This document shows positions 8,923 to 16,413 of a stretch of DNA of 64,000 nucleotides, piece after piece (positions within the stretch are counted from its first letter, which is position 1; each line of letters begins with the position of its first letter). A program made the position numbers and the translations under genes. The notes beneath the pieces are model-generated. The model was not told the origin of the DNA. It saw nothing but the letters and a program-made list of their open reading frames with translations, and did not search any database. The stretch covers positions 72,206 to 136,205 of the forward strand of contig JAQWBP010000001.1 of NCBI GenBank assembly GCA_028706315.1, in the 5' to 3' direction. Source of the stretch: Syntrophomonadaceae bacterium (GTDB lineage Bacteria; Bacillota; Syntrophomonadia; Syntrophomonadales; Syntrophomonadaceae).

Positions 8923-9984
8923 ATGCCGTTAGACTTTGATGTAGAATTTAAGCAATTTGCAGATATTAAAGTTATTGGTGTAGGAGGCGGGGGAAACAAT
9001 GCCGTAAATCGCATGATTGAGGCAGGTCTTAAAGGAGTAGAATTTATTAGCGTAAATACAGATGCCCAAGCCTTGTATTTATCTAAGGCGGAAAAGAAAA
9101 TTCAGGTAGGTGAAAAACTTACTAAAGGTCTTGGTGCAGGTGCGGATCCCGACATTGGGATGAAAGCTGCCGAAGAGAGTACAGATGAGATAAAAAAGGC
9201 TTTACAGGGAGCTGATATGGTTTTTGTTACTGCTGGAATGGGGGGCGGTACAGGAACAGGGGGAGCTCCAGTTATAGCTAAATTGTCTAAAGAAATTGGT
9301 GCACTAACTGTTGGTGTAGTAACTAAGCCTTTTACGTTTGAAGGCAGAAAAAGGAATTCCCAGGCAGAACGAGGAATACAAGCTTTAAGAGAGGCTGTTG
9401 ATAGCCTTATTACTATACCTAATGACAGATTACTACAAGTAGTAGATAAGAACACCGGATTTAACGATGCTTTTAAAATAGCGGATGATATACTTCGCCA
9501 GGGAGTCCAGGGTATATCAGATTTAATTGCTGTACCTGGTGTTATCAACTGCGATTTCGCTGATGTTCAAACCGTGATGCAGAATACAGGTTCTGCTTTA
9601 ATGGGTATCGGGATGGCTAAAGGGGATAGCCGGGCAGCGGAAGCAGCACGTATGGCCATATCAAGTCCGTTACTGGAAACTTCCATAGAAGGGGCTAAAG
9701 GTGTTCTATTTAATATAAGTGGTGGTAATGATCTGACCCTCTTTGAAATCAATGAAGCGGCAGAGATAATTCACCAGGCTGCCGATGTAGAAGCTAACAT
9801 AATATTTGGCGCTAATATTGATGAGAATTTAGAAGATGAGGTCAGGGTAACAGTTATTGCAACCGGGTTTAATACACCCAGACCCCAGGTCGCCGAGCCA
9901 CAGAGAATTCGTGGTATGGAATCTCCTCCTTCATTTTTAGATAAAAGTGATCTAGAGATACCGCCATTTCTCAGAAAAAAATAA
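8923..9984 (+). CDS. ftsZ: Cell division GTPase FtsZ
   Basis: Tubulin-like GTPase forming the Z ring, 353 residues. The GTP site GGGTGTG lies at about 108-114 within [28 protein letters not shown] at about 19-32, the T7 loop region [11 protein letters not shown] and the C-terminal peptide IPPFLRKK (binding FtsA and other partners) are all present, with a rather short linker before the tail. ATG at 8923 follows AGAGGAGG. A terminator follows, so it is the last gene of the ftsQ unit. Confidence 0.98.
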   Translation: MPLDFDVEFKQFADIKVIGVGGGGNNAVNRMIEAGLKGVEFISVNTDAQALYLSKAEKKIQVGEKLTKGLGAGADPDIGMKAAEESTDEIKKALQGADMVFVTAGMGGGTGTGGAPVIAKLSKEIGALTVGVVTKPFTFEGRKRNSQAERGIQALREAVDSLITIPNDRLLQVVDKNTGFNDAFKIADDILRQGVQGISDLIAVPGVINCDFADVQTVMQNTGSALMGIGMAKGDSRAAEAARMAISSPLLETSIEGAKGVLFNISGGNDLTLFEINEAAEIIHQAADVEANIIFGANIDENLEDEVRVTVIATGFNTPRPQVAEPQRIRGMESPPSFLDKSDLEIPPFLRKK

Positions 9985-10310
9985 TATAATTATTAACTAT
10001 GTTATACATAAATAAGTTCCTAAACATATAACCGGGATCTATAAGAAGATTCCCGGTTTTTCTATTTTTATAAGCAAATATAGGGCATTGCTCGTCCATT
10101 AAAATTACAAATTATTAAAAGCTCATCTGGTATAATTTGGGATACATTATATAAACAGGCTGGACATATAAATTAATTAGTGTAAATTTGGCCTGGACTA
10201 CGTGAGTATGTTCGTTTCCGGATAAGTATGTACCGGATTAAGGAATTAGTTTAACAATTGTACTCAACTTAGAAGTTTCAATTCCCCTAAAATTTGAATG
10301 GGGTGATAAA
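9985..10310 (+). other. Intergenic region between ftsZ and spoIIGA
   Basis: 326 bases without a gene. The first part carries the ftsZ terminator. TATAAT at 10131-10136 is a possible -10 for spoIIGA. No clear -35 lies at 17 bases, and the spoIIG promoter of Bacillus is known to be atypical (long spacer, Spo0A-dependent), but I could not find a convincing Spo0A box. A short direct repeat (CCGGATAAG and CCGGATTAAG, near 10218-10242) and CCCC...GGGG around the spoIIGA ribosome site were also noted. Promoter assignment is weak. Confidence 0.4.
10031..10067 (+). terminator. Intrinsic terminator after ftsZ
   Basis: ACCGGGA (10031-10037) pairs with TCCCGGT (10051-10057), extended by a TCT/AGA pairing past a one-base bulge, and is followed by TTTTCTATTTTTA. 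Confidence 0.85.
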
Positions 10311-11195
10311 ATGAGTGGGCCGAAAGTTTATGCAGACCTGACTTTTCTTATTAATTTTATTATGGATTTTACTATATTATGGGCCACTGGCAGGTTTGTT
10401 GGTATAAAAATTATATACTACCGTATTGTAATTGCATCACTACTCGGGGGTGTGTACGCAGTAGGCTATATTATTCCCGGAATGCATAATTTGTACAGCC
10501 TACCAATGAAAATTATATTTTCTTGTCTGCTTATTATACTTGCTCTTCAACCTGCCAACTGGGATGAATTTAAAAAATCATTTCTATTATTTTACGGCTT
10601 TGGTTTTCTTGCAGCCGGGGCAACTCTCGCTTCCTCATATTTTTTACCCAGCAGTTTACTCCACTCGGCAACTTATTCGCATATATGGTTGCTAGGTGGA
10701 ATATTAGCGGTAGTGCTTGCTGCTGTATATGGAGGTAAATATCTAACCGGGCGTATTATTCCAGGTTTATTGAAATTTAATGTTGAGTTGCGATTTGATA
10801 ATACTACTTGTACAGGGAAGGGTTTCCTTGATACCGGAAATGGGTTGCGTGATCCGCTGACCGACCGCCCGGTTGTAGTTGCTGAATATAATCTACTTAA
10901 GGATTCTCTGCCCGACGATGTGCAGCATGCTATAGAAGATTGCAGCGATGAAACGCGTATATTAGAAAGTGTTTCGCGCAGTAGCTGGGCTAACCGGGTA
11001 AGGATAATTCCGTTTTCATCTATAGGGAAAAGAAACGGTATTTTAATAGGTCTACGGGCTGATGAATTAATAGTAGATAACGGCAAAAAAAGTATTTTGC
11101 ACAAAAACCTAGTAATTGGAGTATATAGAGAACAGCTAAGCTGTGATGGCAGTTATCACCTGTTGATACCATCAGAAATATTACTCGAAAGTTAG
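10311..11195 (+). CDS. spoIIGA: Sigma-E processing peptidase SpoIIGA
   Basis: Membrane-embedded aspartic protease that cleaves pro-sigma-E in the mother cell during sporulation; 294 residues. The N-terminal half has about five hydrophobic segments beginning [15 protein letters not shown], and the cytoplasmic half contains [18 protein letters not shown] at about 171-188 with the catalytic aspartate near residue 174. ATG at 10311 follows GGGGTGATAAA. sigE, its substrate gene, follows 11 bases later, the conserved spoIIG arrangement. Confidence 0.95.
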   Translation: MSGPKVYADLTFLINFIMDFTILWATGRFVGIKIIYYRIVIASLLGGVYAVGYIIPGMHNLYSLPMKIIFSCLLIILALQPANWDEFKKSFLLFYGFGFLAAGATLASSYFLPSSLLHSATYSHIWLLGGILAVVLAAVYGGKYLTGRIIPGLLKFNVELRFDNTTCTGKGFLDTGNGLRDPLTDRPVVVAEYNLLKDSLPDDVQHAIEDCSDETRILESVSRSSWANRVRIIPFSSIGKRNGILIGLRADELIVDNGKKSILHKNLVIGVYREQLSCDGSYHLLIPSEILLES

Positions 11196-11206
11196 GAGGT
11201 ATAATT

Positions 11207-11944
11207 TTGCGGGCGATTATTAAGGAAATTTTAATAAGATTATCCAGGTGGAAGATATACTTTCTCCAGTATTATCTAAAGAAAAAACTGCCAGAGTATA
11301 TACATTATATCGGTTCGACAGAAGTGCTGCCAGCACCGCTTAAAGAAGCTGAAGAGTATACTCTAATCAGGCGTCTTGAGCAAGGTGATATGGCAGTAAA
11401 ATCTACCCTTATAGAGCATAATCTGCGGCTGGTAGTCTATATAGCAAAAAAATTTGAAAATACCGGCATAAACATTGAAGATTTAGTTTCTATTGGTACT
11501 ATTGGTTTAATCAAGGCGGTCAATACTTTTGACCCTAAAAAGAATATAAAACTCGCTACTTATGCTTCCCGTTGTATAGAAAATGAAATACTAATGTACT
11601 TGCGCAGAAACCTTAAAAATCGGGTTGAAGTTTCACTTGATGAGCCCTTGAATGTTGATTGGGATGGTAATGAACTTTTATTATCTGATGTACTTGGTAC
11701 TGAAAGTGACATGATATATAAAAAGATTGAAGGGGAAGTCGAAAAAACATTATTATGGCAGGCTATGCATAAATTGAATGCACGGGAGAAAACTATTATA
11801 CAGTTACGCTTTGGCCTGGGCGAAAATAGTGAAAGGACCCAGAAGGAGGTAGCCGATATCCTGGGCATATCACAATCATACATTTCCAGGCTAGAAAAGC
11901 GTATATTAAAAAGGTTGCAACGTGAAATCAAAAAAATTGAATAA
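11207..11944 (+). CDS. sigE: RNA polymerase sporulation sigma-E (pro-protein)
   Basis: Mother-cell sigma factor, 245 residues. The N-terminal pro-region (about residues 1-30, amphipathic and basic) ends at [12 protein letters not shown], the region where SpoIIGA cleaves. Regions 2 ([36 protein letters not shown]) and 4 ([22 protein letters not shown], the -35-binding helix-turn-helix) are intact. TTG at 11207 follows AGGAGGT at 11194-11200. Cotranscription with spoIIGA is likely. Confidence 0.96.
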   Translation: MRAIIKEILIRLSRWKIYFLQYYLKKKLPEYIHYIGSTEVLPAPLKEAEEYTLIRRLEQGDMAVKSTLIEHNLRLVVYIAKKFENTGINIEDLVSIGTIGLIKAVNTFDPKKNIKLATYASRCIENEILMYLRRNLKNRVEVSLDEPLNVDWDGNELLLSDVLGTESDMIYKKIEGEVEKTLLWQAMHKLNAREKTIIQLRFGLGENSERTQKEVADILGISQSYISRLEKRILKRLQREIKKIE

Positions 11945-11973
11945 AGTTTCTGGTATCTATATATTTTCCAATA

Positions 11974-11992
11974 ATTAGTCTAATTGACTAAT
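11974..11992 (+). repeat. Short inverted repeat in the sigE-sigG gap
   Basis: ATTAGTC (11974-11980) and GACTAAT (11986-11992) form a 7-bp stem with loop TAATT. No T-tract follows, so it is at best a weak terminator or an operator for a factor acting on sigG, which normally has its own forespore promoter. I could not identify a convincing sigma-F or sigma-G promoter in this 163-base gap. Confidence 0.4.
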
Positions 11993-12107
11993 AAGACTTG
12001 CAGAACCGAATAATATTTAATGCTTTAGTAAATAATTCTTGGTAGGAGAACTAGAAATAGTACCATTCCCTGTTTAGAACATAACTAATAGGAGAAGAGG
12101 TGCAGTT

Positions 12108-12881
12108 TTGAAAAATAAGGTAGAAATTTGCGGTGTTAATACTTCCAAATTACCGGTACTGAAAAATGAAGAAATGAGAGTCCTCTTCCGCAAAATGCAG
12201 TCAGGAGAAGAACCCCAGGCTCGTGAAAAGTTGATTCAGGGAAACCTGAGACTAGTACTAAGTGTTATTAAACGATTTAATAACCGAGGCGAATATGTTG
12301 ATGACTTGTTTCAGGTGGGTTGTATTGGATTAATAAAGGCTATTGATAATTTTGATCTGGGACAAAATGTAAGGTTTTCAACTTATGCTGTGCCTATGAT
12401 AATAGGCGAGATAAGAAGGTATTTACGAGATAATAATCCCATAAGGGTATCCAGGTCGTTACGAGATATTGCCTACCGGGCCCTGCAGGTACGCGAAAAA
12501 CTAATATCTAATAATTCTGCAGAACCTACTATAGTTCAGATAGCTGAACAGCTTGAATTGCCCAGGGAAGAAGTAGTATTTGCTCTTGATGCAATCCAGG
12601 AACCCTTATCGCTTTTTGAGCCCATATATAATGACGGGGGAGATCCTATATTAGTCATGGACCAGATAAGTGATGATAAAAATACTGACGAATCATGGTT
12701 GGAAGAAATAGCGATTAAAGAAGCTATGAAAAAACTCAACGATAGGGAAAATCATATAGTCAAACTTAGGTTTTTTGCAGGAAGGACTCAAATGGAAGTG
12801 GCAGAAGAAATAGGTATATCGCAGGCACAAGTATCAAGACTTGAAAAAGCAGCCCTCAAACAATTGAGAAAATATGTATAA
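12108..12881 (+). CDS. sigG: RNA polymerase sporulation sigma-G
   Basis: Late forespore sigma factor, 257 residues. Diagnostic for SigG rather than SigF are the N-terminus KVEICGVNTSKLPVLKNEEM and the block RFNNRGEYVDDLFQVGCIG. Region 2 continues through STYAVPMIIGEIRRYLRDNN, and region 4 has EVAEEIGISQAQVSRLEKAA. TTG at 12108 follows AGAGGTG. It lies downstream of sigE as in most spore formers, separated by 163 bases that probably hold its promoter. Confidence 0.97.
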   Translation: MKNKVEICGVNTSKLPVLKNEEMRVLFRKMQSGEEPQAREKLIQGNLRLVLSVIKRFNNRGEYVDDLFQVGCIGLIKAIDNFDLGQNVRFSTYAVPMIIGEIRRYLRDNNPIRVSRSLRDIAYRALQVREKLISNNSAEPTIVQIAEQLELPREEVVFALDAIQEPLSLFEPIYNDGGDPILVMDQISDDKNTDESWLEEIAIKEAMKKLNDRENHIVKLRFFAGRTQMEVAEEIGISQAQVSRLEKAALKQLRKYV

Positions 12882-12908
12882 CCTGCTTGATAAGGAGGCC
12901 TGATCTAT

Positions 12909-13046
12909 ATGGGACGTAGCCTGCTGGTAATTATACTTGTAGCGTTTATTATGGTTTTACTAGTTCCTCTTACACTACAATATTATGAAACTGAGGAGGC
13001 GTTTACTCCGGATAATTTTATTCGAATTAATATAGTTTCTAGATAA
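12909..13046 (+). CDS. Small single-pass membrane protein, 45 residues, downstream of sigG
   Basis: Short gene of unknown function. It starts at ATG 12909 after a near-perfect ribosome site AAGGAGG (12892-12898) at ten bases, and ends at TAA 13044-13046, just before a strong terminator. The product begins MGRSLLVIILVAFIMVLLVP (one membrane segment, about residues 4-21), then a short acidic stretch YYETEEAF and the tail NIVSR. The start lies 27 bases after the sigG stop, so it is probably cotranscribed with sigG in the forespore. I do not recognise the family. Confidence 0.65.
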   Translation: MGRSLLVIILVAFIMVLLVPLTLQYYETEEAFTPDNFIRINIVSR

Positions 13047-13060
13047 ATTTTTGCACTTTG

Positions 13061-13090
13061 ATAATCCTGTATAAGCAGGATTATTTTTTT
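13061..13090 (+). terminator. Intrinsic terminator after sigG and the small membrane gene
   Basis: Perfect 9-bp stem ATAATCCTG (13061-13069) with CAGGATTAT (13076-13084), loop TATAAG, followed by seven T. It closes the sporulation cluster. Confidence 0.92.
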
Positions 13091-13111
13091 ATGGTAAAAT
13101 TTCTTTATGGG

Positions 13112-13139
13112 TTGTAATAATCTAGATTTGTCCTAATAT
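13112..13139 (+). promoter_or_regulatory. Possible promoter for the methyltransferase gene
   Basis: TTGTAA (13112-13117), 16-base spacer, TAATAT (13134-13139). Each box matches the sigma-A consensus at about four of six positions. It lies between the upstream terminator and the methyltransferase start at 13209. Confidence 0.35.
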
Positions 13140-13208
13140 TGATTGAGGCTTGCCGTTCATTCAGAGAAATAGCAAGGTGCACCGAATTTACCTTAAGGAG
13201 AATTTTAT

Positions 13209-14597
13209 ATGGAATCTAAAGTTAGTACTAGATTAATCTGGGATGGAAAAGGGTTAAATCAGGGTATAATTGATTCACAATATATACATAAAGAGGTTGA
13301 GAGGGTTTTCCCTAATCCTTTATTTCAGACTGGTGAATTGTTTCATAATACTACTGGCAATAATATGCGAGGAATAGCAAATATTAACAACCACTTGTTT
13401 AAAGGTGATAATCTGCAGGTAATCGATTATTTATTGCAGCAGGGTTACGCGGAAAAAGTTGATTTAATATATATAGATCCCCCATACTTGAGTGATAGTA
13501 AATACCGTTCTCGTGTCACGATAGGCGATAAAAAGGATAACCAGGTATTAAATAGAGATGTATTTGATGATGATGGAATTAAAGATATTGATTCTTATCT
13601 AGATAATATTTACCCTAGATTAAGCCTTATGAAAAAGTTACTTACTGCGCAAGGTAGTATATTTGTACATCTTGACTGGCATGTAAGCCATTATGTTAAA
13701 TTATTACTAGATGAGATTTTTGCACCAGATAATTTTATTAATGAAATCATATGGTGTTATACAGGTGGGAGTGGAACTAAAAGGCATTTCCACAGAAAGC
13801 ATGACTGTATATTATGGTATGCCAGGAGTGAGGATTATATTTTTAATCCGCAGTACCGGCCATATAGCCAGGGTACTTTAGAAAGAGGTCTTACCCGAGT
13901 TAAAGGAGATAAATACCGATTAAGGAAACAGGGAGCTATACTACAGGACTGGTGGGTAGACATCAACAAAATATTGAGTCCTACCGCACGGGAAAATTTG
14001 AAATTTCCTACCCAAAAGCCAGCAGCCTTATTAAAAAGGCTAATTGAGGCTGCTTCAAATCCAGATAGCTTAGTGGCAGACTTCTATAGTGGATCGGGAA
14101 CGATTGCCCAGGTATGTGAAGAACTAGGGAGAAACTGGATTATATGTGATAATAGTGAAATAGCGTTAGAAACAAGCTTAAGCCGTTTAGTAAAAAATAA
14201 ATCTCGTCCCTTTACAGTTGAAACTATTGAGCTACCTGCTGAAGATGAAATAATTAAATTAACGTTAAAAGAACCTGTTATTAATGCTATTGATAAAAAT
14301 TCCTGTCTTTTGTCTATAGGAATTAATAATTATATACCTGCAGATGTTAACCTGCAGATGGTAAAAGAAGAATCCCCATTTGTTCCCTTCATAAGTTTCT
14401 GGGAAATTGATCTGAATTATAATGGTATTACTTTTAATTCTGATTTGCAGGTTTGTAGAGAAAATAACCAGTATGATTATTCTTTACCCGTTGATATGGT
14501 CGTTAATATTCCCTGTGGGGAAAAACGTTCAGTAGCTGTAAAAGTGTATGATGTCTTTGGAAAAACTGCTGTAGATGTTTTTACCATAACAACATGA
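13209..14597 (+). CDS. Solitary beta-class DNA (adenine-N6) methyltransferase with C-terminal extension
   Basis: 462 residues. The SAM-dependent methyltransferase motifs come in beta-class order: catalytic motif IV DPPY at 90-93, then motif X FPTQKPAALLKRLIEAASN (about 266-284), then SAM-binding motif I FYSGSGT (292-298), as in type III Mod-like and related N6-adenine enzymes. The target-recognition part is probably residues 185-262. Residues about 330-462 form an extra domain ending in a beta-rich segment (SVAVKVYDVFGKTAVDVF) reminiscent of PKD-like folds. No restriction endonuclease or specificity subunit is adjacent, so it may be an orphan regulatory or defensive methylase. ATG at 13209 follows AAGGAG. 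Target site not predictable by eye. Confidence 0.88.
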   Translation: MESKVSTRLIWDGKGLNQGIIDSQYIHKEVERVFPNPLFQTGELFHNTTGNNMRGIANINNHLFKGDNLQVIDYLLQQGYAEKVDLIYIDPPYLSDSKYRSRVTIGDKKDNQVLNRDVFDDDGIKDIDSYLDNIYPRLSLMKKLLTAQGSIFVHLDWHVSHYVKLLLDEIFAPDNFINEIIWCYTGGSGTKRHFHRKHDCILWYARSEDYIFNPQYRPYSQGTLERGLTRVKGDKYRLRKQGAILQDWWVDINKILSPTARENLKFPTQKPAALLKRLIEAASNPDSLVADFYSGSGTIAQVCEELGRNWIICDNSEIALETSLSRLVKNKSRPFTVETIELPAEDEIIKLTLKEPVINAIDKNSCLLSIGINNYIPADVNLQMVKEESPFVPFISFWEIDLNYNGITFNSDLQVCRENNQYDYSLPVDMVVNIPCGEKRSVAVKVYDVFGKTAVDVFTITT

Positions 14598-14603
14598 TAA
14601 AAG

Positions 14604-14645
14604 GACAGTGGGGTCGCTGAACCGACCCCACTGTCACTCTTTTTA
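14604..14645 (+). terminator. Strong, apparently bidirectional terminator between convergent genes
   Basis: Perfect 13-bp stem GACAGTGGGGTCG (14604-14616) with CGACCCCACTGTC (14623-14635), loop CTGAAC, followed by ACTCTTTTT on the plus strand. On the minus strand the stem is followed by CTTTTATC, so it can also end the leftward small-gene pair. It is the only place in the window where genes converge. Confidence 0.9.
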
Positions 14646-14658
14646 TCGGTTGGTTCTG

Positions 14659-14835
14659 CTAATACTTTTTTACCCGGTGTTGCTCAAGTAAACTAAGAAT
14701 ATCCGCTTCTTTGTCGTCTCCTATCGGCAGCCATACTTCTTCATAAATATTTTCATCCCTTATATCATCGGATTTTAAGGGTATTTTTATTCTATTGTTA
14801 ACAAAACCGAGTGGTTCGCTACGATAAATGCGCAT
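14659..14835 (-). CDS. Small soluble protein, 58 residues, second gene of a leftward pair
   Basis: Leftward ATG at 14835-14833, stop TAG ending at 14659. The ribosome site GGTGA precedes the ATG by six bases. The product reads MRIYRSEPLGFVNNRIKIP, then KSDDIRDENIYEEVWLPIG and ends LLEQHRVKKY. It is charged and acidic in the middle with a basic tail, and has no membrane segment. It lies 21 bases downstream of the 60-residue membrane-type gene, and both end at the shared terminator. Function not recognised. Support is the ribosome site, the pair arrangement and the terminator. Composition is protein-like. Confidence 0.6.
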   Translation of the reverse strand: MRIYRSEPLGFVNNRIKIPLKSDDIRDENIYEEVWLPIGDDKEADILSLLEQHRVKKY

Positions 14836-14856
14836 AAAAATTCACCAACTTTGAAA

Positions 14857-15039
14857 TTAATAAGTTTTTTGCATATTCTTTGCCATAGTATGTCCGATAA
14901 CATATATGGCACTAATTGCTGCTGCATGTAGTGCCCACCATCCTGGTCCTAAAAAACTAAAAGTTCCAGGATCAATCTTATCTTCATTGATTATTTTTTT
15001 AGCAATAGAATTTTTATAATCCATAAATCCTGACAGCAC
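14857..15039 (-). CDS. Small membrane-associated protein, 60 residues, first gene of a leftward pair
   Basis: Leftward GTG start at 15039-15037, nine bases after AAAGGAG on the minus strand. The product has a polar N-terminus (DYKNSIAKKIINEDKIDPG), then FSFLGPGWWALHAAAISAIY, one probable membrane segment (about residues 30-50) led by a Gly-Pro-Gly-Trp-Trp turn, and a short basic tail. I do not recognise the family. A promoter candidate lies upstream on the minus strand (15121-15149). With the 58-residue gene it is the only leftward unit in the window. Confidence 0.7.
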   Translation of the reverse strand: MLSGFMDYKNSIAKKIINEDKIDPGTFSFLGPGWWALHAAAISAIYVIGHTMAKNMQKTY

Positions 15040-15120
15040 ACTGAATCGCTCCTTTCATAAAAATATTACATCCAGATTTAATTTTATTTTCCCCGATAAG
15101 TGGGAACCTTAGAAACGTAA

Positions 15121-15149
15121 ATAATACCAGATAAAACTACGTCTCTAAA
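15121..15149 (-). promoter_or_regulatory. Candidate promoter for the leftward small-gene pair
   Basis: On the minus strand TTTAGA (15149-15144), 17-base spacer, TATTAT (15126-15121), preceded by TGG so that it reads as an extended -10. The leader of about 75 bases contains a TTCCC/GGGAA stem. The rest of the 248-base gap to dprA holds only an AACTGG/CCAGTT hairpin (15239-15258). Confidence 0.45.
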
Positions 15150-15287
15150 ATGAGGAATAAACCTACAGAAATGCTATTAAAAAGTAAAAATGAGGTTGCA
15201 TACCCATCTTTTATATGTTATTAATTGCTTTAATAGTGAACTGGATTTTTAACCAGTTTTCATAATTAATGATAATGAGGGAATAAA

Positions 15288-16385
15288 ATGGATATTAAAG
15301 AAAAGGCTGCTTTATGTGTCTTGCATACTATTAACGGAATGGGAAATCGAACATTGTGGAAAGTTAAAGAATACTTTGGGGGCTTTTCCTTGTGCTTGCA
15401 AGCAGATGCTGGTAAACTGCATTCGTCATTTCTTAGTAGTGGAATAGTTGCAGATATATTAAGTTTGAGGAAAAATTGTGAGCCAATTAAATACCTTGAA
15501 AAGTTGAATAACAAAAATATAAGTGTAATATGTATTGAAGAAGGTGGCTACCCGGCTATGTTGAAAAATACTCATGATCCACCTTACCTGCTTTATTTTC
15601 GGGGCAGCATCAAATATGCCGGAAAAAAAAGTTTTGCTATAGTTGGTTCACGATTAGCAACTGAGTATGGTAAAAATGTAGCCAGAAAGATGGCTGAAGA
15701 TCTTGTACAACGAGGTTTGGTAGTAGTAAGTGGAATGGCCAGAGGTATAGATAGCGCAGCTCATAGTGGAGCCCTAAATGCCGGAGGTAAAACGATAGCT
15801 GTTTTGGGCAGCGGTTTAAATGTTATATATCCTCGGGAGAACCGTCAGATGTATTCTCAAATATTAGATAATGGGTTAGTATTAAGTGAATTTACTCCTG
15901 ATACTGCTCCGGAACCGGGCAACTTTCCCCGGAGAAATCGTATCATCTCCGGGTTGTCGCGTGGCGTAATCGTAGTGGAAGCAAAAGCTAGGAGTGGCGC
16001 TTTAATCACGGCTGATTTTGCGCTAGAACAGGGCAGGGATGTATTTGCTATTCCTGGTCCGATATTTAGTAAAAATAGTGAAGGTACTCATCATCTGATA
16101 AAACAGGGTGCGAAACTAGTTACAGGTATTGATGACATACTTAATGAATATTACGATATAAATACAACTGAATTGTCTGGTGAATTATTTCAGGATAAAT
16201 TAATGCTACTGGACAGGGATGAAAGTTTAATTATACAATATATGGGTTACGAAGCATGCCATTTTGATGAATTACTTGAAAAGACCAGCATTGAAATAGG
16301 ATTACTTAGCACTCTAATGTTAAAACTAGAATTTGAAGGTATAGTTAAAGGCTTACCGGGTAATTATTATGTAAGAATTACTTGA
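15288..16385 (+). CDS. dprA: DNA processing protein DprA/Smf
   Basis: 365 residues. DprA loads RecA on single-stranded DNA during natural transformation; many non-competent bacteria keep it too. A helical N-terminal region (SAM/HhH-like) precedes the Rossmann-fold DprA core: IVGSRLATEYG (about 118-128), VSGMARGIDSAAHSGAL, TIAVLGSGLNVIYP, FPRRNRIISGLS and ARSGALITADFALEQGRDVF are canonical. A short winged-helix-like tail follows (about 300-365). ATG at 15288 follows GAGGGA. topA follows after 28 bases, the conserved dprA-topA arrangement. Confidence 0.95.
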   Translation: MDIKEKAALCVLHTINGMGNRTLWKVKEYFGGFSLCLQADAGKLHSSFLSSGIVADILSLRKNCEPIKYLEKLNNKNISVICIEEGGYPAMLKNTHDPPYLLYFRGSIKYAGKKSFAIVGSRLATEYGKNVARKMAEDLVQRGLVVVSGMARGIDSAAHSGALNAGGKTIAVLGSGLNVIYPRENRQMYSQILDNGLVLSEFTPDTAPEPGNFPRRNRIISGLSRGVIVVEAKARSGALITADFALEQGRDVFAIPGPIFSKNSEGTHHLIKQGAKLVTGIDDILNEYYDINTTELSGELFQDKLMLLDRDESLIIQYMGYEACHFDELLEKTSIEIGLLSTLMLKLEFEGIVKGLPGNYYVRIT

Positions 16386-16413
16386 TAGCAATATACTTGG
16401 AGAGGTGATATTT

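Noticed and set aside
9102-9548. 148-residue open frame on the minus strand opposite ftsZ
   Set aside because: It is the antisense shadow of ftsZ, caused by codon bias; it has no ribosome site and its residues are typical of reverse-complement coding (Ser/Pro/Thr-rich).
15150-15224. 24-residue open frame on the plus strand before dprA
   Set aside because: No ribosome site and no reason for conservation; it overlaps the candidate leftward promoter area.
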